NCBI RefSeq assembly: GCF_014534645.1
Contig: NZ_JACVQF010000184.1
Coordinates: 282,157-346,156, forward strand
Length of the DNA stretch: 64,000 bases
Source: Streptomyces griseicoloratus
GTDB lineage: Bacteria > Actinomycetota > Actinomycetes > Streptomycetales > Streptomycetaceae
Reading direction: 5' to 3'
Below the pieces are notes generated by a model. The model had not been told where the DNA came from and did no database searches. It saw only the letters and a program-made list of their open reading frames with translations. Shown here one piece after another: positions 1 through 9,089 of the stretch (positions are counted from its first letter, which is position 1; each line of letters begins with the position of its first letter). The position numbers and the translations under genes are program-made.

Positions 1-73
1 CGGTTGTCGGGCCCGGTCGACCCACCCGCATTCGGCCACACCAGACTTCATACGGAAGCGAGAATTCACCACC

Positions 74-1600
74 GTGACTGCTCTCACTCTCAGCACCGCC
101 GCGGCGGCCGGCCTGCGTGCCGACGCCATCGTGATCGGTGTCGCCAAGGGTGCCAAGGGACCGCTCGTCGCACCGGGCGCCGAGGCCGTGGACCAGGCGT
201 ACGACGGCCGTCTCGCCGGCGTCCTGGAGACCCTCGGCGCGTCCGGCGCCGAGGGCGAGGTGACGAAGCTGCCCGCGCCGTCCGGCTTCAAGGCACCCCT
301 CGTGGTGGCGGTGGGCCTCGGCACCGAGCCCGAGAAGGACGCCGGGTACGACGCCGAGGCGCTGCGCCAGGCCGCCGGTGTCGCCGCCCGCACCCTGACC
401 GGCGTCAAGAAGGCCGCCTTCGCCCTGCCGCTCGCCGACGCCTCCGACGCGGCGGCCGTCGCCGAGGGCGTGCTGCTCGGCGCGTACTCCTTCGACACCT
501 ACAAGGAGAAGGGCTCCGGCCCCCGCGCCAAGAACGGCAAGGCCCCGCTCGCCGAGGCCGCGCTGCTCGGCGGCAAGCCCCGCGACAAGGCGTACAAGGC
601 GGCCATCGAGCGCGCCACCGCCGTCTCCGAGGAGCTGAACCGCGCCCGCGACCTGATCAACATGCCGCCGAACGACCTCAACCCCGAGGCGTTCGCGGGG
701 ATCGCCCAGGCCGCCGCCAAGGAGCACGGCATCAAGGTGCAGGTGCTCGACGAGAAGGCGCTCGCCAAGGGCGGCTACGGCGGCATCCTGGGCGTCGGCT
801 CCGGCTCGGCGTCGGGTCCGCGCCTGGTGAAGCTGTCGTACACCTCGCCCAAGGCGACCAAGTCCCTCGCCTTCGTCGGCAAGGGCATCACCTACGACTC
901 GGGCGGCATCTCGCTGAAGCCGGCCGGGCACAACGAGACGATGAAGTGCGACATGAGCGGCGCCGCCGCCGTGTTCGCCGCGGTCGTCGCCGCCGCCCGG
1001 CTCGGCCTGGAGGTCAACGTCACCGGCTGGCTGGCGCTGGCCGAGAACATGCCCTCGGGTTCCGCCACGCGCCCCGGCGACGTGCTGCGCATGTACAGCG
1101 GCAAGACCGTCGAGGTGCTCAACACCGACGCGGAGGGCCGTCTCGTCCTCGCCGACGCGCTGTGGGCGGCCTCGCAGGAGAAGCCGGACGCCGTCGTGGA
1201 CGTGGCGACCCTGACCGGCGCGATGATGCTGGCGCTGGGCAGCCGCACCTTCGGGATCATGGCCAACGACGACGCGTTCCGCACCGCGGTGCACGAGGCC
1301 GCGGAGGAGGTCGGCGAGCCGGCGTGGCCGATGCCGCTGCCGGAGCACCTGCGCAAGGGCATGGACTCGGCGACCGCCGACATCGCCAACATGGGCGAGC
1401 GCATGGGCGGCGGCCTGGTGGCCGGCCTGTTCCTGCGCGAGTTCGTCGGCGAGGGCATCACCTGGGCCCACCTGGACATCGCGGGCCCGGCCTTCAACGA
1501 GGGCAGCCCGTTCGGGTACACGCCGAAGGGCGGCACCGGTTCCGCCGTGCGGACGCTGGTCCGGCTGGCCGAGCTGACCGCCGCGGGGGATCTCGGCTGA
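74..1600 (+). CDS. pepA: Leucyl aminopeptidase (M17 family)
   Basis: Cytosolic dizinc exopeptidase that removes N-terminal residues from peptides. The 508-residue product has an N-terminal macro-like domain and a C-terminal M17 catalytic domain. The family signature NTDAEGRL lies at residues 350-357, and an upstream metal-binding stretch reads GKGITYDSGG. Length is normal for the family (about 500). The GTG start at 74 is chosen because the protein then begins MTALTLST and a purine-rich GGAAGCGAG lies just upstream. It is transcribed alone and is followed by a hairpin before the lpd gene. Function is secure from the signature. Confidence 0.95.
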   Translation: MTALTLSTAAAAGLRADAIVIGVAKGAKGPLVAPGAEAVDQAYDGRLAGVLETLGASGAEGEVTKLPAPSGFKAPLVVAVGLGTEPEKDAGYDAEALRQAAGVAARTLTGVKKAAFALPLADASDAAAVAEGVLLGAYSFDTYKEKGSGPRAKNGKAPLAEAALLGGKPRDKAYKAAIERATAVSEELNRARDLINMPPNDLNPEAFAGIAQAAAKEHGIKVQVLDEKALAKGGYGGILGVGSGSASGPRLVKLSYTSPKATKSLAFVGKGITYDSGGISLKPAGHNETMKCDMSGAAAVFAAVVAAARLGLEVNVTGWLALAENMPSGSATRPGDVLRMYSGKTVEVLNTDAEGRLVLADALWAASQEKPDAVVDVATLTGAMMLALGSRTFGIMANDDAFRTAVHEAAEEVGEPAWPMPLPEHLRKGMDSATADIANMGERMGGGLVAGLFLREFVGEGITWAHLDIAGPAFNEGSPFGYTPKGGTGSAVRTLVRLAELTAAGDLG

Positions 1601-1634
1601 CGTTCACCCACCAGCTCGGCGGGTTCCGTCGTAG

Positions 1635-1679
1635 CTCCGCCGCGGGGGCGTGGGGGCTGTTCGCGCCCGCGCGGCGGAG
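1635..1679 (+). terminator. Hairpin after pepA
   Basis: A 10-bp perfect stem (CTCCGCCGCG / CGCGGCGGAG) encloses a 25-nt loop 35 nt after the pepA stop codon. There is no T-tract, as is usual in Streptomyces. The 3' arm overlaps a copy of an intergenic repeat. Confidence 0.5.
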
Positions 1680-1682
1680 CCG
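1659..1682 (+). repeat. Intergenic repeat, copy 1
   Basis: This 24-bp segment matches the reverse complement of 6014-6037 with one mismatch (G versus A at the eleventh base). Both copies sit just after a stop codon. I recognise the type as a short GC-rich intergenic element common in Streptomyces chromosomes, but that recognition comes from memory. Confidence 0.6.
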
Positions 1683-1888
1683 CTGATCAAACACGGCCCC
1701 ACGCCCGATTCGTCGGCGTGGGACGTATCACACCCCTGCCCCGCGTCTCGTCGGGTGCCGACAAGTGCGAAGATGGGGCTCGGCAGGACAGGGCCCCCAC
1801 CTAAGGGCCGAAGAACGAGCGGCCGGACACCAGCCGCCTGCCGGTCACCGACGACCGGCGTACGGCGCACATGCATGGAGGACGTGAC

Positions 1889-3277
1889 GTGGCGAACGAC
1901 GCCAGCACCGTTTTCGACCTAGTGATCCTCGGCGGTGGTAGCGGTGGTTACGCCGCGGCCCTGCGCGGGGCTCAGCTGGGCCTGGACGTCGCCCTGATCG
2001 AGAAGGACAAGGTCGGCGGCACCTGCCTGCACCGGGGATGCATCCCCACCAAGGCCCTGCTGCACGCGGGCGAGATCGCCGACCAGGCCCGCGAGAGCGA
2101 GCAGTTCGGTGTGAAGGCCACCTTCGAGGGCATCGACGTACCGGCCGTCCACAAGTACAAGGACGACGTCATCTCGGGCCTGTACAAGGGCCTGCAGGGG
2201 CTCATCGCCTCGCGCAAGGTGACCTACATCGAGGGTGAGGGCCGGCTGTCCTCCCCGACCTCGGTGGACGTGAACGGTCAGCGGATCCAGGGCCGTCACG
2301 TCCTGCTGGCGACCGGCTCCGTGCCGAAGTCGCTGCCGGGCCTGGACATCGACGGCAACCGGATCATCTCCTCCGACCACGCCCTCGTCCTGGACCGCGT
2401 GCCGAAGTCCGCGATCATCCTGGGCGGCGGCGTCATCGGCGTCGAGTTCGCCTCCGCGTGGAAGTCCTTCGGCACCGACGTCACGATCATCGAGGGCCTG
2501 AAGCACCTCGTCCCGGTCGAGGACGAGAACAGCTCCAAGCTCCTGGAGCGCGCCTTCCGCAAGCGGGGCATCAAGTTCAACCTGGGCACCTTCTTCGAGA
2601 AGGCCGAGTACACCCAGGACGGCGTCAAGGTCACGCTCGCCGACGGCAAGGAGTTCGAGGCCGAGATCCTCCTCGTCGCCATCGGCCGCGGCCCGGTCTC
2701 GCAGGGCCTCGGCTACGAGGAGGCCGGGGTCGCCATGGACCGCGGCTACGTCCTCGTCGACGAGTACATGCGCACCAACGTCCCGACCATCTCCGCCGTC
2801 GGCGACCTCGTTCCGACCCTCCAGCTCGCCCACGTCGGCTTCGCCGAGGGCATCCTGGTGGCGGAGCGCCTTGCCGGTCTGAAGACCGTCCCGGTCGACT
2901 ACGACGGCGTGCCGCGGGTGACGTACTGCCACCCCGAGGTCGCCTCCGTCGGCATCACCGAGGCCAAGGCCAAGGAGATCTACGGCGCGGACAAGGTCGT
3001 CGCTCTGAAGTACAACCTCGCGGGCAACGGCAAGAGCAAGATCCTGAAGACCGCGGGCGAGATCAAGCTCGTCCAGGTCAAGGACGGTGCCGTGGTCGGT
3101 GTCCACATGGTGGGCGACCGCATGGGCGAGCAGGTCGGCGAGGCCCAGCTGATCTACAACTGGGAGGCGCTGCCGGCCGAGGTGGCCCAGCTCATCCACG
3201 CCCACCCGACGCAGAACGAGGCGCTCGGCGAGGCCCACCTGGCCCTGGCCGGAAAGCCGCTGCACTCCCACGACTGA
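1889..3277 (+). CDS. lpdA: Dihydrolipoamide dehydrogenase (E3)
   Basis: FAD-dependent E3 subunit that reoxidises dihydrolipoyl groups on 2-oxoacid dehydrogenase E2 proteins and passes electrons to NAD+. The 462-residue product starts with an FAD-binding GGGSGG motif. It has the redox-active pair C46/C51 in the class I pattern GGTCLHRGC. A second nucleotide motif GGGVIGVEF follows, and the C-terminal catalytic HPTQNE places H439 and E444. The GTG at 1889 is preferred over the in-frame ATG at 1871 because GGAGGA (1877-1882) sits at ideal distance from 1889. The E2 gene begins 63 nt downstream, so the two probably share a transcript. Confidence 0.95.
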   Translation: MANDASTVFDLVILGGGSGGYAAALRGAQLGLDVALIEKDKVGGTCLHRGCIPTKALLHAGEIADQARESEQFGVKATFEGIDVPAVHKYKDDVISGLYKGLQGLIASRKVTYIEGEGRLSSPTSVDVNGQRIQGRHVLLATGSVPKSLPGLDIDGNRIISSDHALVLDRVPKSAIILGGGVIGVEFASAWKSFGTDVTIIEGLKHLVPVEDENSSKLLERAFRKRGIKFNLGTFFEKAEYTQDGVKVTLADGKEFEAEILLVAIGRGPVSQGLGYEEAGVAMDRGYVLVDEYMRTNVPTISAVGDLVPTLQLAHVGFAEGILVAERLAGLKTVPVDYDGVPRVTYCHPEVASVGITEAKAKEIYGADKVVALKYNLAGNGKSKILKTAGEIKLVQVKDGAVVGVHMVGDRMGEQVGEAQLIYNWEALPAEVAQLIHAHPTQNEALGEAHLALAGKPLHSHD

Positions 3278-3340
3278 CCACCCTCGGTCACTGGGCGCGA
3301 CGACACAGACTTCCGCAATTCGTAAGGAGCAACCGAAACC

Positions 3341-5146
3341 ATGGCGGTTTCCGTAACCCTTCCGGCGCTCGGCGAGAGCGTCACCGAGGGCACCGTCACC
3401 CGCTGGCTGAAGGCCGAGGGTGAGCGCGTCGAGGCCGACGAGCCGCTGCTCGAGGTATCGACCGACAAGGTCGACACCGAGATCCCGGCCCCCGCCTCCG
3501 GCGTGCTGTCCTCCATCAAGGTCGCCGAGGACGAGACGGTCGAGGTCGGCGCCGAGCTGGCCCTGATCGACGACGGCAGCGGCGCCCCGGCGGCCGAGGC
3601 CGCCCCGGCCGCCCAGCAGGTCGCCGAGCCGGCGCCCGAGCCGGCCCAGGCCGCCCCCTCCACCGAGCAGGCCGCCCCGGCGCCCGCTCCCACCGCCGAG
3701 GCCGCGGCCGGCGGCGGCTCCGCCGAGGGCACGGACGTGGTCCTGCCCGCGCTCGGCGAGTCCGTCACCGAGGGCACCGTCACCCGCTGGCTGAAGTCGG
3801 TCGGCGACACCGTCGAGGCCGACGAGCCGCTGCTCGAGGTCTCCACCGACAAGGTCGACACCGAGATCCCGGCACCCGCCTCGGGCACGCTGCTGGAGAT
3901 CGTGGTCGGCGAGGACGAGACCGCCGAGGTCGGCGCCAAGCTCGCCGTCATCGGTGCCGCCGGTGCCGCTCCGGCCGCCGCTCCGGCTCCGGCCGCCCCG
4001 GCGCCCGCCGCCGCTGCCCCGGCCGCCCCCGCCGCCCCGGCGGCTCCGGCCCAGCCCGCCGCTCCGGCCCCGGCTCCCGCGGCTCCGGCACCGGCCGCTG
4101 CCGCCCCGGCTCCGGCCCAGCCCGCGGCTCCGGCTCCCGCGCCGGCTCCGGTCACCCCGGCTCCGGCCGCCCCGGCCGCCGCTCCGGCCGCCCCGGCCGC
4201 CGCCCAGGCGACCGACGAGGGCGCCTACGTCACCCCGCTGGTGCGCAAGCTCGCCGCCGAGAACGGCGTCGACCTGTCCACCGTCAAGGGCACCGGCGTC
4301 GGCGGCCGCATCCGCAAGCAGGACGTGCTCGCCGCCGCCGAGGCCGCGAAGGCCGCCGCCCCGGCTCCGGCCGCCGCTGCCGCCGCGCCCGCCGCGAAGA
4401 AGGCCCCCGCCCTGGAGGTCTCCCCGCTGCGCGGCCAGACCGTGAAGATGCCGCGCATCCGCAAGGTCATCGGCGACAACATGGTCAAGGCGCTGCACGA
4501 GCAGGCCCAGCTGTCGTCGGTCGTCGAGGTCGACGTCACCCGCCTGATGAAGCTGCGCGCCCGCGCCAAGGACGCGTTCGCGGCCCGTGAGGGCGTCAAG
4601 CTCTCCCCGATGCCGTTCTTCGTCAAGGCCGCGGCCCAGGCGCTGAAGGCCCACCCGGTCATCAACGCCAAGATCAACGAGGCCGAGGGGACCATCACCT
4701 ACTTCGACGCCGAGAACATCGGTATCGCGGTGGACTCCGAGAAGGGCCTGATGACCCCGGTCATCAAGAACGCCGGTGACCTCAACATCGCCGGCATCGC
4801 CAAGGCCACGGCCGAGCTGGCCGGCAAGGTCCGCGGCAACAAGATCACGCCGGACGAGCTGGCCGGCGCGACCTTCACCATCAGCAACACCGGTTCGCGC
4901 GGTGCGCTGTTCGACACGATCATCGTGCCGCCGGGCCAGGTCGCCATCCTCGGCATCGGCGCCACGGTCAAGCGCCCGGCCGTCATCGAGACGGAGGAGG
5001 GCACGGTCATCGGCGTCCGCGACATGACGTACCTGACCCTGTCCTACGACCACCGCCTGGTGGACGGCGCCGACGCCGCCCGCTACCTGACGGCGGTCAA
5101 GGCGATCCTGGAGGCGGGCGAGTTCGAGGTCGAGCTCGGTCTCTGA
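3341..5146 (+). CDS. sucB: Dihydrolipoamide acyltransferase (E2) of a 2-oxoacid dehydrogenase, likely PDH
   Basis: Core E2 that carries acyl groups on lipoyl-lysine and transfers them to CoA. The 601-residue product has two lipoyl domains with lipoylation sites K43 and K171 (both in [11 protein letters not shown]). Long Ala/Pro linkers follow (about 207-290), then an E3-binding domain (about 295-338) and a CAT domain with catalytic H571 and D575 (HRLVDG). It is usually annotated as succinyltransferase. In mycobacteria and corynebacteria, however, the equivalent E2 serves pyruvate dehydrogenase, because 2-oxoglutarate dehydrogenase has its own transferase domain. Position between lpdA and aceE supports a PDH role here. 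The start has AAGGAG upstream. Confidence 0.92.
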   Translation: MAVSVTLPALGESVTEGTVTRWLKAEGERVEADEPLLEVSTDKVDTEIPAPASGVLSSIKVAEDETVEVGAELALIDDGSGAPAAEAAPAAQQVAEPAPEPAQAAPSTEQAAPAPAPTAEAAAGGGSAEGTDVVLPALGESVTEGTVTRWLKSVGDTVEADEPLLEVSTDKVDTEIPAPASGTLLEIVVGEDETAEVGAKLAVIGAAGAAPAAAPAPAAPAPAAAAPAAPAAPAAPAQPAAPAPAPAAPAPAAAAPAPAQPAAPAPAPAPVTPAPAAPAAAPAAPAAAQATDEGAYVTPLVRKLAAENGVDLSTVKGTGVGGRIRKQDVLAAAEAAKAAAPAPAAAAAAPAAKKAPALEVSPLRGQTVKMPRIRKVIGDNMVKALHEQAQLSSVVEVDVTRLMKLRARAKDAFAAREGVKLSPMPFFVKAAAQALKAHPVINAKINEAEGTITYFDAENIGIAVDSEKGLMTPVIKNAGDLNIAGIAKATAELAGKVRGNKITPDELAGATFTISNTGSRGALFDTIIVPPGQVAILGIGATVKRPAVIETEEGTVIGVRDMTYLTLSYDHRLVDGADAARYLTAVKAILEAGEFEVELGL

Positions 5147-5161
5147 ATCCCGTGATCCTGC

Positions 5162-5196
5162 GGCGCCCCCGTCCGGTGTTTCCGGGCGGGGGCGCC
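5162..5196 (+). terminator. Terminator after the E2 gene
   Basis: A 15-bp stem with one G.U pair and a TGTTT loop begins 15 nt after the stop codon. It separates the lpdA-E2 unit from the GntR gene. Confidence 0.8.
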
Positions 5197-5342
5197 GTCG
5201 TCTCCGGCCGACCACGGCGTGTAAGCCTCGTCTCACCTGCGTGAAAGCCCCCGTATGCGCCCTTCCGCCGAGGGCTGACGGCCGTATTGTCTAAGCGTCA
5301 ACGCCCCAGGGGCCGGTCGCGGCCCCCCGCGAAGGAGCCCTC

Positions 5343-5966
5343 ATGACCGCCCCCGTCGTCCACTCGCTGCGCGAGCAGATCCGCGAGCACATCCTGGAGG
5401 GGATCATCAGCGGGCGCTGGCAGCCGGGCGAGCGGATCGTGGAGCGGCGGATCGCCACCGAGCTGGAGGTCAGCCAGACCCCGGTGCGGGAGGCGCTGCG
5501 CGAGCTGGAGTCGCTGCGGCTGATCGAGTCGGCGCCGAACAAGGGCGTGCGGGTGCGCAATCTGACCGCCGCCGACCTGGAGGAGAGCTACCCGGTCCGG
5601 GCCGGTCTGGAGGCCATCGCGGCGGAGCTGGCGGCGGAGCGGCTGGCCGTGGACTGCTCGGCCCTGGAGCCGCACGTGGCCGCGCTGTACGAGGCGGACC
5701 GGCTGGCCGACGGGACGGCCCAGGTGCGGCACACCGTCGGGTTCCACCGGGAGCTGGTGCGGGCGGCCGGCAACTCGGTGCTGCTGCACACCTGGGAGGG
5801 TCTGGGCATCGAGGTGTTCACGGCGCTGTCGATACGGTGGCTCGGCACGGTGCAGCAGTCGTACGCCGAGGAGCACGAGGAGCTGGTGGCGGCGTTCCGG
5901 CGCCGCGATCCGCGTATCGCGGAGATCGTGAAGTCCCACGTCCTGGGGTGCGCGCCCCGCGCCTGA
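5343..5966 (+). CDS. GntR-family regulator, FadR/FCD type
   Basis: DNA-binding repressor or activator of 207 residues. Residues 5-70 form the GntR winged helix (SLREQIREHILEGIISG, then EVSQTPVREALRELE). The C-terminal part is a helical FCD-type ligand domain with scattered histidines (HTVGFHRELV), somewhat short for the subfamily. It lies between the E2 and aceE genes, so control of pyruvate dehydrogenase genes, as by PdhR in enterobacteria, is a reasonable inference but is not shown. AAGGAG precedes the ATG. A hairpin follows the stop, so aceE has its own promoter. Confidence 0.85.
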   Translation: MTAPVVHSLREQIREHILEGIISGRWQPGERIVERRIATELEVSQTPVREALRELESLRLIESAPNKGVRVRNLTAADLEESYPVRAGLEAIAAELAAERLAVDCSALEPHVAALYEADRLADGTAQVRHTVGFHRELVRAAGNSVLLHTWEGLGIEVFTALSIRWLGTVQQSYAEEHEELVAAFRRRDPRIAEIVKSHVLGCAPRA

Positions 5967-5976
5967 CGGAGTTTCG

Positions 5977-5996
5977 CGCGCCCCTGAAGGGGCGCG
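5977..5996 (+). terminator. Hairpin after the GntR gene
   Basis: An 8-bp stem (CGCGCCCC / GGGGCGCG) with a TGAA loop lies 10 nt after the stop codon. It adjoins the second copy of the intergenic repeat. Confidence 0.6.
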
Positions 5997-6013
5997 GGGC
6001 TGTATTCGATATA

Positions 6014-6037
6014 CGGCTCCGCCGCGTGGGCGCGAAC
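6014..6037 (-). repeat. Intergenic repeat, copy 2 (inverted)
   Basis: Reverse complement of 1659-1682 with a single mismatch. The 365-bp gap between the GntR gene and aceE holds this repeat, a hairpin at 5977-5996 and the aceE promoter region. I see no further gene there. Confidence 0.6.
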
Positions 6038-6192
6038 AACCACGACGCACCCCCACCCGCCACACCGCCGGACCACCCGAGCTCTACCGCGCTCACCTGC
6101 ACAAACCCCCAATGAGACCGTCACCGCGTGCCACCGCCGGAGGCACCCCGTGCCGACTTTCTCGGAATCGAGAGGTTTTCGACCTCAACCCT

Positions 6193-6222
6193 TTGATCGA
6201 TCATCGATCAGGGGGTTACAGT
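6193..6222 (+). promoter_or_regulatory. aceE promoter with palindromic operator
   Basis: A -35-like TTGATC (6193-6198) and a -10-like TACAGT (6217-6222) are 18 nt apart. A perfect palindrome TGATCGAT-C-ATCGATCA (6194-6210) covers the -35 and most of the spacer, the typical position for a repressor site. It is AT-rich for this genome. The cognate regulator is unknown; the adjacent GntR protein is the nearest candidate. Confidence 0.6.
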
Positions 6223-6332
6223 CGCCGACGGGCTTCCACCAGAGTCCCACTGCCCTGTCCTGCCAAAGACCTAGGGCACCCCCGAACCCTTACCAGATGA
6301 GGGAACCCCCTTCGACTGAGGAAGGCGGCGAC

Positions 6333-9035
6333 ATGACCGACCCCAACGCCATCCAGCCGAGCGAGCTCGACCAGCTCCCGGACCGCGACCCCGAGGAGAC
6401 CGCCGAGTGGCAGGCCTCCCTGGACGCCGTCACCAAGGCGGCCGGGCCGCACCGTGCCGCGTACCTGATGCGCCGCACGCTGGAGCGCGCCGAGGGCGCC
6501 GGCATCGCCCTGCCGAAGCTCCTGGAGACGGACTACGTCAACACCATCCCCACCTCCGCCGAGCCGGCCGTGGACGGCGACGAGGAGATGGAAGCCCGGA
6601 TCACCGCCTGGAACCGCTGGAACGCGGCGGCCATGGTGACCCGCGGCAGCAAATACGGCGTCGGCGGCCACATCGCCACCTTCGCCTCCGCGGCCTGGCT
6701 GTACGAGACCGGCTTCAACCACTTCTTCAAGGGCAAGGAGGGTGACGGCTCCGGCGACCAGCTCTACATCCAGGGCCACGCCTCCCCCGGCATCTACGCC
6801 CGTGCCTTCCTCGACGGCCGGCTGACCGAGGCCCACCTCGACAACTTCCGCCGCGAGGCCGGCGGCAACGGTCTGCCGTCCTACCCGCACCCGCGCCGCC
6901 TGCCCTGGCTGTGGGAGTTCCCCACCGTCTCCATGGGTCTGGGCCCGCTGTCCGCCATCTACCAGGCGCGCTTCAACCGCTACCTGACGGCGCGCGGCAT
7001 CAAGGACACCTCCGCCTCGCACGTGTGGGCGTTCCTCGGCGACGGCGAGATGGACGAGCCCGAGTCGACGGCGGCCATCGCGCTCGCCGCCCGCGAGCAG
7101 CTGGACAACCTGACCTTCGTCATCAACTGCAACCTGCAGCGCCTGGACGGCCCGGTCCGCGCCAACTTCAAGATCGTGCAGGAGCTGGAGGCCCAGTTCC
7201 GCGGCGCCGGCTGGAACGTGGTCAAGTCCCTGTGGGGCACGGCCTGGGACGAGCTGCTCCAGCTGGACACCACGGGCGCGCTGCTGCGCCGGCTGCGCCA
7301 GGTGCCGGACGCGCAGATCCAGACGTACCAGACGCGCGACGCCGCCTACATCCGCCAGGACTTCTTCGGCGCCGACCCGGCGCTGGTGGAGATGGCGAAG
7401 CTGCTGAGCGACGACAAGATCCTCGAGTGCTTCCACGTCTCGCGCGGCGGCCACGAGCCCCGCAAGGTCTACGCCGCCTACAGGGCCGCGCTCGCCCACA
7501 AGGGCGCGCCGACCGTGATCCTGGCCCAGACGGTCAAGGGCCACACCCTCGGTGAGGGCTTCGCGTCGAAGAACGCCAACCACCAGATGAAGAAGCTGAC
7601 GGTGGACGAGTTCAAGGCGATGCGCGACCGCCTCGGCCTGCCGATCAAGGACAGCGACTTCGTCGACGGCCAGGTCCCCTACGGCCACCCGGGCGCCGAC
7701 TCCCCCGAGGTCCGCTACCTCCAGGAGCGCCGCGCCGCCCTCGGCGGCCCCGCCCCGGCCCGCCGGGTCCACCCGGTCGCGCCGCTGCCCGCGCCCGCCG
7801 ACAAGGCGTTCGCCGCCTTCGACAAGGGCTCCGGCTCGCAGAACGTGGCCACCACGATGGCGTTCGTCCGCCTGGTCAAGGACCTGGTCCGCGACAAGGA
7901 GACCGGCAAGCGCTGGGTGCCGATCGTCCCCGACGAGGCGCGCACCTTCGGCATGGAGAGCCTGTTCCCGTCGCTGGGCATCTACTCCCCCAAGGGCCAG
8001 ACGTACGAGCCGGTCGACCGCGACCAGCTGATGTACTACAAGGAGGCCACCAACGGCCAGATCCTCAACGAGGGGATCACCGAGGCCGGTTCGATGGCCG
8101 ACTTCATCGCCGCTTCCACGTCGTACGCGACGCACGGCGAGGCGATGATCCCGTTCTACATCTTCTACTCGATGTTCGGCTGGCAGCGCACCGCCGACCA
8201 GATGTGGCAGCTCGGCGACCAGCTCGGCCGCGGCTTCCTGGTCGGCGCCACCGCCGGCCGCACCACGCTGACCGGTGAGGGCCTGCAGCACGCCGACGGC
8301 CACTCCCCGGCCATCGCGGCGACCAACCCGGCCGCGCTGACCTACGACCCGGCGTTCGCCTACGAGGTAGCGACGATCGTCAAGGACGGTCTGCGCCGCA
8401 TGTACGGCGAGACGGCCCCGGGCGAGGACCCGGACGTCTTCTACTACCTGACCGTCTACAACGAGCCGCTGCCGCAGCCGGCCAAGCCGTCCGCCGACGG
8501 CATCGACGAGGGCATCGTCAAGGGCCTGTACCGCTTCAACACGGCGGAGTCGGCGGGCCTGGCCCCGGCGGCGAACGCCCCGCGGATCCAGCTGCTGGGC
8601 TCGGGCACGGCGATCCACTGGGCGCTGAAGGCGCAGAAGCTGCTCGCCGAGGAGTGGGGCGTGGCCGCCGACGTGTGGTCCGCGACCTCCTGGACGGAGC
8701 TGCGCCGGGACGCGATGGCGGCCGACGCGGCCGTGCTGCGCGGCGAGGAGCGGGTGCCGTACGTACGCCAGGCGCTCCAGGGCGCCGAGGGCCCGGTCCT
8801 CGCGGTCTCCGACTACATGCGTCAGGTCCCGGACCAGATCGCGCAGTGGGTCGAGCAGGACTGGTCCTCGCTGGGCGCCGACGGCTTCGGTCTGTCGGAC
8901 ACCCGTGAGGCGGCCCGCCGCCACTTCGGGGTCGACGCCGAGTCGATCGTGGTCGCGGCCCTGGCCCACCTCGCCAGGCGCGGCGAGGTCAAGGCGACGG
9001 CCGTGAAGGAGGCGCGCGAGCGCTACGGCCTGTAG
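6333..9035 (+). CDS. aceE: Pyruvate dehydrogenase E1, homodimeric type
   Basis: Thiamine diphosphate enzyme that decarboxylates pyruvate and acetylates the lipoyl groups of E2. The 900-residue length is typical of the homodimeric E1 of enterobacteria and actinobacteria. The ThDP motif begins GDGEMDEPE at residue 236 and closes near NCNLQRLDGPVR. The ATG at 6333 has GAGGAAGG 8 nt upstream. The reading frame stays open upstream to 6150, but that stretch holds the likely promoter, so the longer form is rejected. A strong terminator follows. Confidence 0.96.
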   Translation: MTDPNAIQPSELDQLPDRDPEETAEWQASLDAVTKAAGPHRAAYLMRRTLERAEGAGIALPKLLETDYVNTIPTSAEPAVDGDEEMEARITAWNRWNAAAMVTRGSKYGVGGHIATFASAAWLYETGFNHFFKGKEGDGSGDQLYIQGHASPGIYARAFLDGRLTEAHLDNFRREAGGNGLPSYPHPRRLPWLWEFPTVSMGLGPLSAIYQARFNRYLTARGIKDTSASHVWAFLGDGEMDEPESTAAIALAAREQLDNLTFVINCNLQRLDGPVRANFKIVQELEAQFRGAGWNVVKSLWGTAWDELLQLDTTGALLRRLRQVPDAQIQTYQTRDAAYIRQDFFGADPALVEMAKLLSDDKILECFHVSRGGHEPRKVYAAYRAALAHKGAPTVILAQTVKGHTLGEGFASKNANHQMKKLTVDEFKAMRDRLGLPIKDSDFVDGQVPYGHPGADSPEVRYLQERRAALGGPAPARRVHPVAPLPAPADKAFAAFDKGSGSQNVATTMAFVRLVKDLVRDKETGKRWVPIVPDEARTFGMESLFPSLGIYSPKGQTYEPVDRDQLMYYKEATNGQILNEGITEAGSMADFIAASTSYATHGEAMIPFYIFYSMFGWQRTADQMWQLGDQLGRGFLVGATAGRTTLTGEGLQHADGHSPAIAATNPAALTYDPAFAYEVATIVKDGLRRMYGETAPGEDPDVFYYLTVYNEPLPQPAKPSADGIDEGIVKGLYRFNTAESAGLAPAANAPRIQLLGSGTAIHWALKAQKLLAEEWGVAADVWSATSWTELRRDAMAADAAVLRGEERVPYVRQALQGAEGPVLAVSDYMRQVPDQIAQWVEQDWSSLGADGFGLSDTREAARRHFGVDAESIVVAALAHLARRGEVKATAVKEARERYGL

Positions 9036-9045
9036 AGGCCGGACG

Positions 9046-9075
9046 AGGAGGCCCCCGCCGCGGCGGGGGCCTCCT
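9046..9075. terminator. Perfect 30-bp palindromic terminator after aceE
   Basis: Two 15-nt arms are exactly complementary with no spacer, so the RNA hairpin has a minimal loop. It starts 10 nt after the aceE stop and ends only 14 nt before the next gene. Confidence 0.85.
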
Positions 9076-9089
9076 GCATGATGTGGGGC

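Noticed and set aside
6150-6332. A 61-residue N-terminal extension of AceE from an upstream start.
   Set aside because: The stretch contains the palindrome and promoter boxes, and ATG 6333 has a strong ribosome site and the usual AceE N-terminus.
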